Source: Verpa conica | Taxonomy: Eukaryota > Ascomycota > Pezizomycetes > Pezizales > Morchellaceae | DNA: 64,000 nt | Direction of reading: 5' to 3' | NCBI GenBank assembly: GCA_033030425.1 | Contig: JAUFSD010000012.1 | Span: 248,001-312,000 of the forward strand | Part shown: positions 32,929-44,982 of the stretch, piece after piece | How positions within the stretch are numbered: position 1 is the stretch's first letter | Layout: every line of letters begins with the position of its first letter | Position numbers and translations under genes: made by a program | The notes under the pieces: model-generated | What the model was told of the DNA's origin: nothing | The model's input: the letters and a program-made list of their open reading frames with translations, nothing else | The model's database searches: none

Positions 32929-35515
32929 CTAAGTGGAAAGGTATTTGACACCGATACCGTGGCCATAATCCCCGCCATCATTCAATAGTGACGCCTGACT
33001 ATAATTCTTTGAAGCCCAAATTTTCTCGTATTCGCTCAATAGCTTGTTCAAATCTCCCTTCTCCAGCCCTATGCGATTGTGAAGATATTCTGCTAAGCCT
33101 GATCGGTATTCTCGTTTATTGGAGGAAATCGCGTCACGAACCCGAAGCGTGAATGATAGCTCGTTTTCCTTAATAGAGGACATTAAGACTTCGGTCTGAT
33201 TCTGCCAAACTATTTTTCTTTTGTCAGATCTATCAGCAAACATAACTATATGAGATATGCGTACATTGGTTAGGTATGTGCAGAGGAAATAGAATCTCAT
33301 AGATCCTTTGCCAAGTCTTTGCTTTATCTAAATCATGGGCCTTTTCTTGGGCTGTATCTCTCTCTAGTAGATCAGAGGTCACCGATTTCTCGCAATTTTC
33401 GTTTTCCAGGTGTCGCATAATGTGATCATGGTCGCCGGCCCTAAATCTTTTGCACCGGCCGCACAGGAGAGGCTTCAGATGATTTATCTTACAATGTTCT
33501 CTTTAAACAATTAGGGTCAGCTCTAGCCACTATATATATTTGCGATCTTGAATCTTCAGGAATGGGCATTCATACCTCACCTGGCGGATTCTGGAATCAC
33601 ACCATTCGGAACAACTAGAATATTTAAGAGGATTTTTTTTGAAATAGGGACATGCGAATAGCTTCCTAGACCGGTCCGATGGCTTATTTTGGCCTTTAAA
33701 CATTTTGCTGGGCGGTCCTAAGAATTGATCTTCGCCTTGTCCGTGGCCCTCTGGTTGGTTTTCGAGCATTCTGTGCGCGGAACGCTTTCGTGAGCTACCC
33801 TCTCTACCTTTCTCTTCTATACGGCGCATATTCTCGGGGTTTATTCTATGAAGGGGTGCCCCTAAGCCACAGCAGCTGTTTTCTTCATCCATTTCATCAT
33901 CTCCATCCTCTAGCTTATTACCATCTTGACCCTCACCATCCCATCTCAAAGATTTATCATCTGCGAAAGGGGGGAGTACTCTTGGCATATAACGGTTAGG
34001 TAAGCTGGAATTAGCCTGTGCGTTTAGTTCCCGAAGTTCGTGATCATACTGGTCATCGCCCTCCACCTTTCTTTTGTACGAAGCGTTGTCCACGGCGTCC
34101 TTTGTATAGCTATACCCCAATTTACCCTTATCTCCCCCATAAGCCCTAGGAATTTCGTGGCTCGCCGAATTAGAAGATAATGTAAGGTTCAGGGGTTGGC
34201 CATCGCAACTGCTGCCGCTATTCAGACCCGCCTTAGCACTACCATCTCCGCCGCCCCCCACCAGCCCTTCCTTGTCCTCAGTCGTGGTGTTTGTGCGTGT
34301 TAACTTTTGTAGTTTAGGGATGCTAAAAAACTCCGCTTTTATATATGTGGTTTGTTTATGACTACCCATAGGTCCTGAGGTCGTTCCGTCAATGTTGTTG
34401 CTTCTAATCTGTATTTCCTCCCGCATATCCGCCCTGAAAATTCCACCATCCACTGCTCCTGTCTGACTCTTATTAACCTGGTGTGAGCTGCCGATACGTA
34501 GTCCTGCAATCCAATAACCAGTCGAGTAAAGTTTTATATGGTTAATCTTCCCCTGAGATAGTACCGAGACGTCGACTCTTAAAGGTGTAACCTCTATGGC
34601 TGTTATTTCTTTGATTATACAAGTCGTAGAGTGAAACTGGATATGCCCATCGCTTTCCTGATATAATTTGCCGAATTCTAATTCCGTAGACTTGTTGGTT
34701 TCCCTAAGTATGTGCTCATGCGCTGTTGATATTACCGGTCCTAGTGTGCGTGCATTTGGTGCTCTCGGCCCGTATTTTGCTGATGCTTCAGGCCACCTGT
34801 TGTCCAGTACTATCCATAGTTGGTTGCCCCGGCACAGACATCTATCCCCTTGCTTCATAGACCTCTTGATCTCACCCCCATAGTCCTTGTGTAATAATAC
34901 TATGTCTCCACTGCCGTCTTGGACCAGGTTGTCTATCCTTAAAAAAGCATTTTCCATTATCATTCTGTTATCTTCTCGATACTTTGTAGAGTGAGGTGAT
35001 GTGTGGCCGTTATTATCTTGAAATAATACCTTGGCCCTTTGAACAAATAAGACCGAGGCACTGATAGGGTGGCTGGCTATATCTGCCGCCTGGGGTGGTA
35101 TTGCGCATCTATTATAGTTTTGGCATGAGATTTTGTGCCTGTGGGGAAGCGAATATATAAAAAGAAGGTACCTGGCTAAAATTCCCATATGGGAGGGTTC
35201 TGTGCGCTGGTCATCGAGGTACGATATAGCAATATTCTTGCCTACAGCTGCCACCCCGTATGGCACGACGCATCTACTATTATCCTGGTAGAAGATATCG
35301 ACCCACCCGTCAACTAGCTTTATAGTTGTACCGCCTCTAGATATTGTATTGTAGGTTGATGGTCTGAACCGATGGTAATTGGGTGGGAGTTCAGGTAGTG
35401 ATTTCGTTAGGTAATTCTCCTTAGATACGTATACTACAAGACGGAAAATATAAGCCTATGAAAATTAAATTCATAATGGGGTACGTATCCTACCTATATC
35501 CGCATCACAATACAT
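32929..35515 (-). CDS. Zinc-finger family member E, degenerate ankyrin region, possibly 5'-decayed
   Basis: The supported exons are 35433-33576, 33500-33265 and 33209-32929. A short 5' exon from ATG 35515 to 35494 fits the frame (798 residues in all). Upstream the frame continues with sequence alike to exon 1 of gene C, but a TGA stands about 50 codons before the splice site, so the original 5' end seems broken. The long exon carries ankyrin remnants (KISCQNYNRCAIPPQAAD, AKVLFQDNNGHTSPHST) with the helix cores lost yet the frame open for more than 600 codons. EDGDDEMDEEN is the acidic part. The basic patch is weakened to PPSKMFKG. Finger 1 is FACPYFKKNPLKYSSC...REHCKINH and finger 2 is CGRC...H...C, then KTWQRIYEILFPLHIPNQ. 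The tail has YRSGLAEYLHNRIGLEKG and stops earlier than in C. It could be a gene on its way to loss. Confidence 0.62.
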
Positions 35516-38500
35516 AGCGGGTAGTGATAGAAACTTCGTATGCTCGAGCCGATTCGGGCTGGCGCCAAAGCTGTTGCACTTCGATAATATACAGGATATA
35601 TTGATTGGCAAGTCCTTAACCACCTCGTCGTAGAAAATTACTCAAGTAAAGTTATAAGCGATTCTTAGCCAAATCATAAGATGTTGGGTTAAGCAGCGAT
35701 TAAGTGTCGAAAAAGCTGAGGGGAGATATAGGAGCCGGACCTAACTTACCTCCGTGCCAAACTGCACGGAGCCTACCAACTTACAAATGTGTGTGGAACT
35801 TATGTGCGAAAGTGCGTGGAGCCCACGTGCGAAAATGCATGATAAACATAGTCACCACAAAATGGGTCTTCGTTAGCGCAGCTGGTATAGATTATTACCC
35901 AAAATAGGTTGGGCTAGGTAGTGAAGAATCAAAGATGCAGCTCTTAGATCCACCAATTGTTAAGTACATTGACGACCCCACTAGGCGTGTGGCAGTGTGG
36001 TCTGGTCATTATCCCTATTGCTCCAATGCCATTTGGGGGTTGCGTACCCTGAACGAAGCAACCTTAGCCTTCAGTATCAATTGCCCCAGTCAGCCAGGGC
36101 CTGACGCCGCTGCGTGGCGTTCAATCCCCTCTCACTCGCTAGAGGGGGTACCTTAATATCCACTACAATCCTTGATAGTGGATTAGGGTTTATCGAATCC
36201 AGTTGGATCGGATGGTGGCTGTTATAATCGGAGTCTATTGACTAGATGGACCAGCGAACCGTCTACTCCGACCAGTACACTCCAATAAAGGCCTCCTGAC
36301 CCAAGATTTGCACTCTTGGTTCTTTTTGCCCCAGGAAATACAATCATGTGATCCATTTTGTAGCAAGACTACATGGTATACCGTAGTATCTCGAACGTGG
36401 CTGTGTGGGAGAGAACTACACTATTAGTGGCCAGAGTAATAGAATTTACTATTCGGGTTGAACTTGGCGCCTATTTACTGGTCCTTGTTGTGCCTCAGTG
36501 TGTATCCGACTAGTCTAAGAATCCCTTCACACAGCCGTGTTCGGTATCGCCGAGATATTGTCAGATCAAATTAACCCTAAACTGATGAGTAACAGGTAGG
36601 CAACGCGTATAGTGAATAGACCCAAGTACTAGCTGGAGTACTCTATGAGTCCTCTAAACCTTCTAAGTCACTAGGATTGTAGTTCTGATTAAAAAGTGGC
36701 GTTATAGTAACATTGTGTAAATGTTACTTGTACTCATTATTACGAATATTACGGTAGTGCGTTGGAACTGACTAACAGCTAATATAACCCTAGCCCATTA
36801 GCGCAACCTCTCAGGCAGAAATGAAGTAGTAGCTCATAGCCTAACTCGGAAGAAGTGCCTAGACTATCACATAAATAATAACGGTAGTCTCGAGGACAAA
36901 AGCGACATTCAAGCCTAATAATCTACTAGCATTCACTAGTCAATTTTATCCTCATATATCATTCTAGGTAGCCTACATAATATAGAAGCGAAGTCGAAAC
37001 GGCTGGGTATAATATCCGCATCACCCTCCAGATACGCAGAATATCAGTAAGTGTACTAGCGAGGCCGAGGCGTATATTTGTCGGTTTATTTTTACTACGC
37101 AGGAACAGAATCACCACCGAATATAAGTCATATGACCAAGATACCTCTCAGCCTTGCTAGTAGAGTATTGAAGATTGACTTCGCCCCTCCAGCACTGCGC
37201 AGTGGTGTGAGGTCTCGATTGTGAGCTAGTAACTGGGGCATTGATGCAATAGTGAATCACACAGCCTTATCTCTACGGGGAGGAATACCACGATGCCAGG
37301 TTTAGTGTTAGTCATGTGACCGACTACTAGATGCTATCCACGGAAATCTAGCCACGTGACCAACATTAAACCAGCACCATCAGTAGATTCTACACCAAAG
37401 ATAAACCACGTGATTCACTTCATTAATAAGATTACTCCATTCAGGATATGCGACCCCAAATGGCAATGGAACAATGTGTGGGGGACAATGATCATGACCG
37501 CAGCAGCCGCGCACAAATCCTGCCAAGAGCCGATCGAGTGAGATCGAGAGGATCAGATCTGGTTCACAGCAGGTACCCCCACAGAGAACGAGGCCTAGCT
37601 GGTCTCCCGATTACGAGCAGAGTACCGTATTACCTCGATAAATTAGCTATACGGGCGTAAAAGCCACCTCCTATCAAGTATATACAAATTATCCAATTAT
37701 AAGGGTTATTACCTACAGCTAGCTAGCCTTGATTAATTTAGAAAGCGCTGAAACGAGTTTAGAGAACACTTTTGATCGTAGGTGGCGGTGACGCTTGCAT
37801 AGCCAATTCCTCGAGATAAGAAATGATGGCGTTGAGCTAACAGTTTGGTTGGCTTTAAATGAAGGCTAAATTTGCACTTCCCCGTCCAACGTGGCCTCAC
37901 ATACTTAACTGGCTATATCAAACGCCATTTTTCCCTCTGCCTTCATAGTGTAATGTATATCAAACGCCATTTTTCCCTGACTTCATAGTGTAATGTATTC
38001 TTTGCTCAACGCACGTGTACAGCAGTGAGTACCATGAGGCGAACTAAGAGGCTCAGTAGTAGCATGTCGCCAGGCTGTTCCCTATGCTCCCTTTACCTCC
38101 TAACATTCCTTACTAGCTACCTCGCTCACCTCCCCACGATACACTTGCACTAGAATTCTACTAAAACATGTCTCTACTGTTTTAAGATTCTTATAGGCAT
38201 CCTCACTAATTTCCTCGCCATTCTTCACACCTCGGCTATTCCTCTACCTTGGGGCCATGTTCAATACCACATCCTCTACGGCTCCTTGCTAGCTATTCCT
38301 ACAAGGCCAACCTTGAATTCCAATTTTTGGCTAACATTAGGGTGTAATACCGGAAAATACAGCAAGATATTCATAGAATGACTATGGGCACATAAAGTTT
38401 AGATACATGTATACAATAAATACAATAAATACAGTAGAGGAGAATACCCATAATTTAAGGCCTTATAAAACGGGAAATCCTTATCAACTTTACTCTGTAG

Positions 38501-38766
38501 CTTTCTACAATTAATAAAATCCACCAATGCATTATATATACATATGTACATAGTTGTGTAAGAAAGATTCAAATTTTAAGATCCTGAGAGAATAATTATA
38601 TAACAGGATGAATAATATACCAATCAGATTAGCAAAAAAGGACATATCTATGTAGGCGGCAGAGTTACTTGTTTAGAGTATAACCCTTAATTCAGTGATT
38701 TTCAGAGCCCCTCTTCTAAGACCCGTGGTTCCCATTACAGTAATAACCTGAGCCCGAACTACTCCC
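35516..38766. other. Long intergenic region between genes E and F
   Basis: No supportable gene over about 3.2 kb, apart from the relic of the gene E 5' region at 35516-35660. A tandem duplication lies at 37914-37995. A tRNA 5'-half-like sequence near 35862 was rejected. Confidence 0.5.
37914..37995 (+). repeat. Tandem duplication, 42 + 40 bp
   Basis: Two adjacent units begin TATATCAAACGCCATTTTTC and end CTTCATAGTGTAATG. They differ by a 2-base deletion and one or two substitutions, so this is a recent local duplication. Confidence 0.9.
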
Positions 38767-40216
38767 TCAAAGCCCATATTGACTCTCACCCCCAAAATTT
38801 GAGCCGAGATTAATATTCGACTGTAGTGGAAATTGATAATCCGCACTCAGCCCTTGGGTGTTGCTCAACTGCTGAGTCAAGGATGCCTCAAGTGAGTTAC
38901 GGTTTATGTTGCCGTTGTCGGTGTGGTCAACCCCAGAATCTTCGTAGTCAACGCCGGAATGTCTAGATAATGGTTCCTGACCACGTAAAAATAAAGTCAA
39001 ATAATAGTCGTTCAATAATGTATCCATGTCTTCTTTCCCATAACCTAGATTTCTCCCCAAAAATTCTGCCAAACCATCTCGATACCCCTCGGGAAGATGC
39101 CCCTCTGGAATTTGGGTGTGCGGTAGGAGGGAATCAATACTGTCCGTCAAAACCTCGGATCGATCTTCCCAAACTATTTTTCCTTTGTCAAAATCACTGA
39201 GCAAAACTAGTTAGGTTTCATGAGGTAGTCTTACAAGGGCTTGGTATATACAGCGGGAACAAGACCTCATATAATCTTTCCCAGGTCTTTGCTTTACGCA
39301 CATCCTCGACTTTCTTCTCAAGATCCCCTCCCTTAGGTTGACTTGTAAGAATATCTGATTTATCGCAGTTCTCGACTTCAAGGTGCCGTGTGATCTCCTC
39401 GCTACTACCGGCCCAAAACTTCTTGCAACGGCCACACGGCATATGCTTTAGGTGACTCGTCTTACAATGTTCCCTTCAATAAGTAGTTCGTGTTAGCGCT
39501 AGGTGTTATAAAAAGTAAAGGCTTGTTTTGACGGCTCTAGTACAGCTTATGATCCTAACCCTGGAACTTTAACAGCTTGAGGTAAAAGCCGCACTAAAAC
39601 CATCAAAACAAACCCCTAGCTTTTTTTATGAGACTTGGAGTTTTTTTCAAAGTGGCAATTCATACTTCACTAAAGCAAGTTTGGGAGCATTCCATTTAGC
39701 GCATTCCGGGTGTTCGATGGCACTTTTCCGAAAATACGGGCAAGCAAAGAGACGTCGATTAACAAGCAGAGGGGAGGCTTTATTTGATTCTTTTTTGTTA
39801 TCCCGCTGCCTTTTGTTGGGTTGTTTAGGAGGGTCGTCCTCGCTTTGGCTATCCCCCACTTGTGTTGAAGAAATTTGGCGCGCATCACGCTTTAGCGAGA
39901 TCTCATCTTTCCTCCCTCCCCCATCGGCATCCTTCTCCTCCCCTTGAAACCCCTTCGTCAAACTAGGTATTAGGGCAGGAGCAGATAAGTAACCTCCGGT
40001 CATCTCCATATTGGTATCTCGTAGAGCTTTGCCGGATATTGCAGCTCCATTGCGGTCCGGGTACGGTATTGTGGCGCTATGCCCAAATGAAAACTTCGAC
40101 ATAAGTTTTTGGTCTGTAGGTCTAGTTTTATCTTTTTCACCATGGGATAGTACACCTCCCCCCTTGGATGGTTTATACACCTCCTGATATCCCCTATGTG
40201 ACTCCGAGCTAAACAT
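38767..40216 (-). CDS. Zinc-finger family member F, ankyrin region nearly lost
   Basis: Three exons: 40216-39666, 39473-39235 and 39173-38767 (398 residues). ATG 40216 is the first in the visible exon; the frame stays open upstream, so a 5' exon is possible. One ankyrin-like remnant is visible (YPDRNGAAISGKALRD). A linker with SLKRDARQ...QSEDDPP resembles that of gene D. The basic patch is QPNKRQRDNKK. Finger 1 is FACPYFRKSAIEHPEC...KEHCKTSH, finger 2 CGRC...H...C, then KTWERLYEVLFPLYIPSP. The tail keeps YRDGLAEFLGRNLGYG and an Asn/Gln-rich end. Its first intron is 192 nt and homologous to that of gene D, making D and F sister copies. Confidence 0.75.
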
Positions 40217-43200
40217 CACAATTACACAAACAGGTGATACCTAAATAGCAGCTAGCTGAAAAATAAATGTGGCACGAGTTGGAAAGAATTCGTTTGAAAT
40301 GCCAGAACCTTTTTTTTGGCTTCGGTCGTCGAGAAATATTGCCCGTGAACAGGTCAAAAACAAAGATCGCGCCTTGGGTGTAGGAAAATGATGACTCGCA
40401 GTGTGAGCGTAAAGCTTGAACTTCACAGTATATTAATGCAGGTAGCACTAGGCTTTCTATATATACTAATGGACTACATACAGCAGTGACAAACGTACTT
40501 ATACAGCGGGACGACCCGGCAGCTGGTAATGTTACTAGCTGGAATTCAAGAGGCTTAGCGCAAAAAGGGTCTTACTCCTCGGACTAACATGCTAAAATTG
40601 CTTCTTATGTACTACTATGCATTGAAGGAAAAAACTATTTTCCATTCTTTTAAAAGATCGATACACTACATAAAGACTCTGCCTTTTCGGTCCTTTTAAA
40701 AGATCGATACACCACATAAAGACTCTGCATTTTCCCCAGTATATTCCTAAACCTATTTCCTGGTCTCTCCAAATTAATAAGAAATTCTAGGGAAGCTTGA
40801 GGCTCCGTTTCGAGTGAAATCAGTTTAATATAGTACTGGGGAAATAAAGCATAGCGGAAAATACAGTACAGCCTCTGCCAAGCCTATCGTGGAATTGGAG
40901 CATTGTAATGTACTGGTCTCCCGGTTTCGGGTATAGGCTACAAAGCCCCTTACCCACAAGCCCTTGCCCGGGGCTGTAACTAAGAAATCACTAGATCTAT
41001 CAGGTCCAATAAGTTGCAGTTGTGACCCAAGTAACACGGCATGTATGTATCGTAGTTTCTATAGAATCGGCTGCCTAAGGTTCAGTTCAAGTGTTATACG
41101 TGTATGAGGCGATCATCTGACGTATTTCCAACCATAGCATCAAATTACTTCATCACGTGATTGATTTTTACGGTAAGTATATATACAAAAAGAGCTAGCC
41201 ATAGCAGAAAATTTCAGGTTTTAACCGGCCTCTTATATGCATTTTGAAGGTTACTCACCTTTTCTTGACAGCCTTCCCTCAAGGCTCAAGTACATATATC
41301 GTACACATGGTCTTAAAGGTAGACCACAATGTTTACGCCTATATTCTGAGGTACATATTTAGCCAAAGACTGCAGAAATTTAGAAAGCTTATGGTAACCA
41401 TAATAAAGAGCCTCAACTTTTTTATAGGCTACTAAAGTCAGTTGTTGCTGTGGAATAAAACCCCTGTTTTAGGCTACTTAGAATGTTCTCTATTATACCT
41501 AACACAGAATCAAATATACCGAGGTGCAAAGTTTCCCAATATCATACACTAAAAAGCTTTTTATGTATTAAGAGTATCTAGGCACTTGTATATTAATTAT
41601 ATCTTATTAGAGATAGTTTTTTGGAGATATACAAATATGTGTATTTTGGAGGGGAAGTAGCCAGTGGAGTTGGTACGGTAGGGGTATTCCAAGCCCGGGT
41701 TTGATTAGTCCACTTAAGACCATGCGCACCATAGCAACGCTAAGAGGTCAAAAGAGACTGTGGTTAGAAGATCTTACTGAGAAACTTTGAGCAACAATTA
41801 TTTTCGCCACTCGCTACAGGAAGATATTTCTCGCCCCCCTTTACTCTGCTAGCTATGGATAGAAGCTGTCTTTACAGGTTAAGAACGTCACTACTTCCCC
41901 TTTCAATCAACCTCTCAACGCAAAAATGGATCTCACTAGTTAATCTGGCATTATTAATAGAAGTTATCTGACCAAGAACAGTAAAGTTCATGCCGACAAG
42001 TTTTTATCTGTATATTGAGAGAAGGCGCCAAGCGCATAGAAAATTTAAATATTGGGATTCGATAGCTACATATATATGCATATTAGATATAAAAATATCA
42101 ACTGTTATATAATAATACCAGTGTTTATGTCATTTGTGTCGTAAAGCAGGATTTCTTTGAGTTTTATATTGGGTCTAATTCAATGCAAATAGATCACCTC
42201 TTATATTAGAAAAGAGTACTGTACGAGAAATCTTTATAGAGATGTCTCACAGAATATTTAATCTTAAAACCGTTATCTCTTTACCACAAAAACCCCCACC
42301 ATTTGCTAGATAAAGGGAGTTACAAATCAACAGAAACACACCTTTCTCTCCTACTTGCACCACGCTTCCTTGGAATTCACGCGTGACTTAATAGTTAGTC
42401 CTATGGAGCATAAGGAAAACTTGGCATCATTCTGTAAGACACATGTTTTACCCCCAATATCTCTCTAATTTGAGGGTGTCATTGGCGGAGGAGGGCATCC
42501 AAAAGTACTACAGAAAAAAGTGCGGGTATTAAAAATGTCTTCTCAAGCAAGAACACTACCAGCGAAACATTACTTAACGCTTCTAGTGTTTCTTAATTAG
42601 AAAATGCATCACGTGACCTCTTTTGTAGAAGTGTCGTCTTAGTGACACGCATATAACTTTGAGAGGGGTTATTAGTGCTCTGTAGGTGAAAGCACATGCG
42701 TATAAATTACTACCCTATATCATACATACATCTGATATTTTGTTGCTTTTTTGAGGCTTATTGGCATCGATTACTTGGCATTTCTTGGAGAGTCCAATCA
42801 CCCTCAATACCCAAACGGGAGAGTACCTATCTTTAAGAGGTAGGGACTGTCTAATTGACAAGATCGAATCAGAATCGCTGGTCTGGAAAAAGCCTAAAGC
42901 ACGCAAAACTTAAGTGGCCTCTTTTCAAATCACTATCAACGTACCCAGAGCAAATACCAATCTTTTCTATGGTCCAAATGATAACTGAAAGCATTTTGAT
43001 ATCACCGATTAATGTTTTGACTATAATAGGGCCCATATATACAACCTGATAGGACAACGTGTTTTTTCTTCCTACTGACAAATGAAATACTAAACATGTA
43101 GCAACCTCCCATAGGTAGTGCTTTTTGGCCTATCCAAGAATAATGCGATTCTTCATCAATTGCCTGATCGAGTTCTCGAGTGGTCGAATTGATGCAAGCT

Positions 43201-44087
43201 TTAGATTCTCCAATTAATAGACTGCTCTCCCAAAAATAGTGCTATAAACCATGTTCTGAAAGAAAGAAAAACACTCCCTGCAACAATACGCTGTTAGGAA
43301 GTCCATACACATTAGAGTGGTAATTTAAATATAAAATAAAAAACCCGTGCTGGTACAGCACTAGAAAAAACTAAGAAGCTTAATTTTGTTTTTATTACTA
43401 CAACTATCTGGTACATATTAGGAAGTAGAAAGGGGATGGCAACACTACGCATAACTTCCCAAGGGGTGTTAAAAGAGGAGGAATTCGGTATAGTAGGCCA
43501 TTCATACAACCACATTATTCTCTGGCGGATCGATGTTTTCATACTTTATCACTCGAAGTAGATCCAGAGATAATTTCTATAGGGTCTTAAATGTAAACAA
43601 ATGAATAAATGCATAGAGTCCTAGGGCTAAGGCATTCGACAAACACAACCATCTAGGGTCTTAAGTCACTCTTAACCTATTTTCTTCTATTAGTTCTATA
43701 CCTATAAAAAGCATTCCAGACGTATGCCAGCTAATCCTCCGATGACAGATATCTTATTCATTAGGTAGTAGCTATTCATAATCTTGAAGACACCCTTCAC
43801 GAGGAGGTTCTGTCAAAGGTTACTCCTAAACTCCTAGAGACCGGTGAGCCACGGGTACCCATACCCCAGAAAAATACGAACCGCAGCTGACATATCAGAA
43901 GTACTCCTGCATAAACCTATTTCCTTCTATTTTTCGACATTGTGACCCTTAAGTTGCTTATAGCCCAATAACCTGCCCTTTATTTTATTTTTTCCAAACA
44001 TACCCGGAAGAAAACACAATCAAAAAAAAAAAAAAGGCCAACTAAAACGCCCACCTATCCCCCCTTCCCCCTCTCACCACACACACA
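40217..44087. other. Long AT-rich intergenic region
   Basis: No supportable gene over about 3.9 kb. A tandem duplication lies at 40646-40735. Short frames in both directions lack motifs. Confidence 0.5.
40646..40735 (+). repeat. Tandem duplication of about 46 bp
   Basis: Two adjacent units share TTTTAAAAGATCGATACAC, then ACATAAAGACTCTGC and TTTTC, and differ at three or four positions. Confidence 0.88.
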
Positions 44088-44636
44088 CTATCCAGGCCTC
44101 CTCTTCACAAACTCCTCCAAATCACCTCTAGTCGCAACACCCAACACAAATCTTCTTCTCTCATCCGTAACCACCGCAAACTCCTCCGACTCCAAAAACG
44201 CCTCCAAATCCTCTAGGGGAGTATTCGGTGTAATAACCTTATACACATTTACACCCTTCTTCCTATCAAACCTCGTCATCGCCTTTGAAACCGTGTCGTT
44301 CTCCGTGATCCTATTCTCCGGGGATGATGATGATGAGGAAGAGGAGAGTAGGTTTTTGAGCTTGGGGACAGAGATGTATCCGAGGAGGGAGCGCGTGGTC
44401 TGAGATATCACTGTGAGTTGGGAGTAGTCACGGTCGTAGGACATTGCGAGGGCTGTGGAGATTGGGGTTGAGGGTGTGATCGAGAGGGCTGGGGCTAGGT
44501 CGAGGTCTTCGACGGTGGCCTGATGGGTTTTGTTAGCTGCTGTTCTTGTAGAATTAAATAGAGGGGTTATTACGCCGCGGTATTTGGAGGCGTCCATTGC
44601 TGGGTGTTTTGTTGGTTTTGAGGTGACTTCGGCCAT
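44088..44636 (-). CDS. Small CBS-domain-pair protein
   Basis: Single exon, 182 residues, with ATG 44636 in an ACCATGGCC context. Residues about 45-90 (ALSITPSTPISTALAMSYDR...GYISVPKLKNLL) and 112-180 (SKAMTRFDRKKGVNVYKVIT...FAVVTDERRRFVLGVATRGD) read as a pair of CBS motifs, separated by a Ser-rich loop encoded by TCATCATC-type repeats. CBS pairs usually bind adenosyl nucleotides, but here no catalytic or transporter domain is attached, and the partner is unknown. No signal peptide or membrane segment is visible. It ends about 350 bp upstream of nothing but the left gap and begins 346 bp from the phosphate carrier stop, on the same strand. Confidence 0.75.
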   Translation of the reverse strand: MAEVTSKPTKHPAMDASKYRGVITPLFNSTRTAANKTHQATVEDLDLAPALSITPSTPISTALAMSYDRDYSQLTVISQTTRSLLGYISVPKLKNLLSSSSSSSSPENRITENDTVSKAMTRFDRKKGVNVYKVITPNTPLEDLEAFLESEEFAVVTDERRRFVLGVATRGDLEEFVKRRPG

Positions 44637-44982
44637 GGTGTTTTGATTTTTAAGGTCGGTGGGGGTGGATGGCGGGGTTATGGTGTTGCGTCGTTAACCG
44701 TCCGAATTGTGAATCGGTAGTCCCCGGCTTGGCTGGCATGGACCCTAGTATCGCAGTGTCTTGGTCAAGCACGATTTGAGACCTGCTTCCTTAATGAGTG
44801 TCTACTCTATATAAATGCTAGACAGATAAACCGCTTTTAATAAAGAGAACACTGCCCCCCTAATACCGACCCCAAATCATCAAAACGTTATCTACGGGAA
44901 CCATCAAATTTGTCCACACAGTCTAATAAACAGGTGTACATGAAAGTCCATCATAAAACCCAACAATAACCCTCAAACACCC
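44637..44982. other. Spacer between the phosphate carrier and CBS genes
   Basis: 346 bases with no gene. It should hold the CBS gene promoter and the 3' end of the carrier transcript. Confidence 0.5.

Noticed and set aside
35862..35900. tRNA 5'-half-like sequence (TTAGCGCAGCTGGTA)
   Set aside because: No T-arm or 3' acceptor strand follows within a tRNA length.
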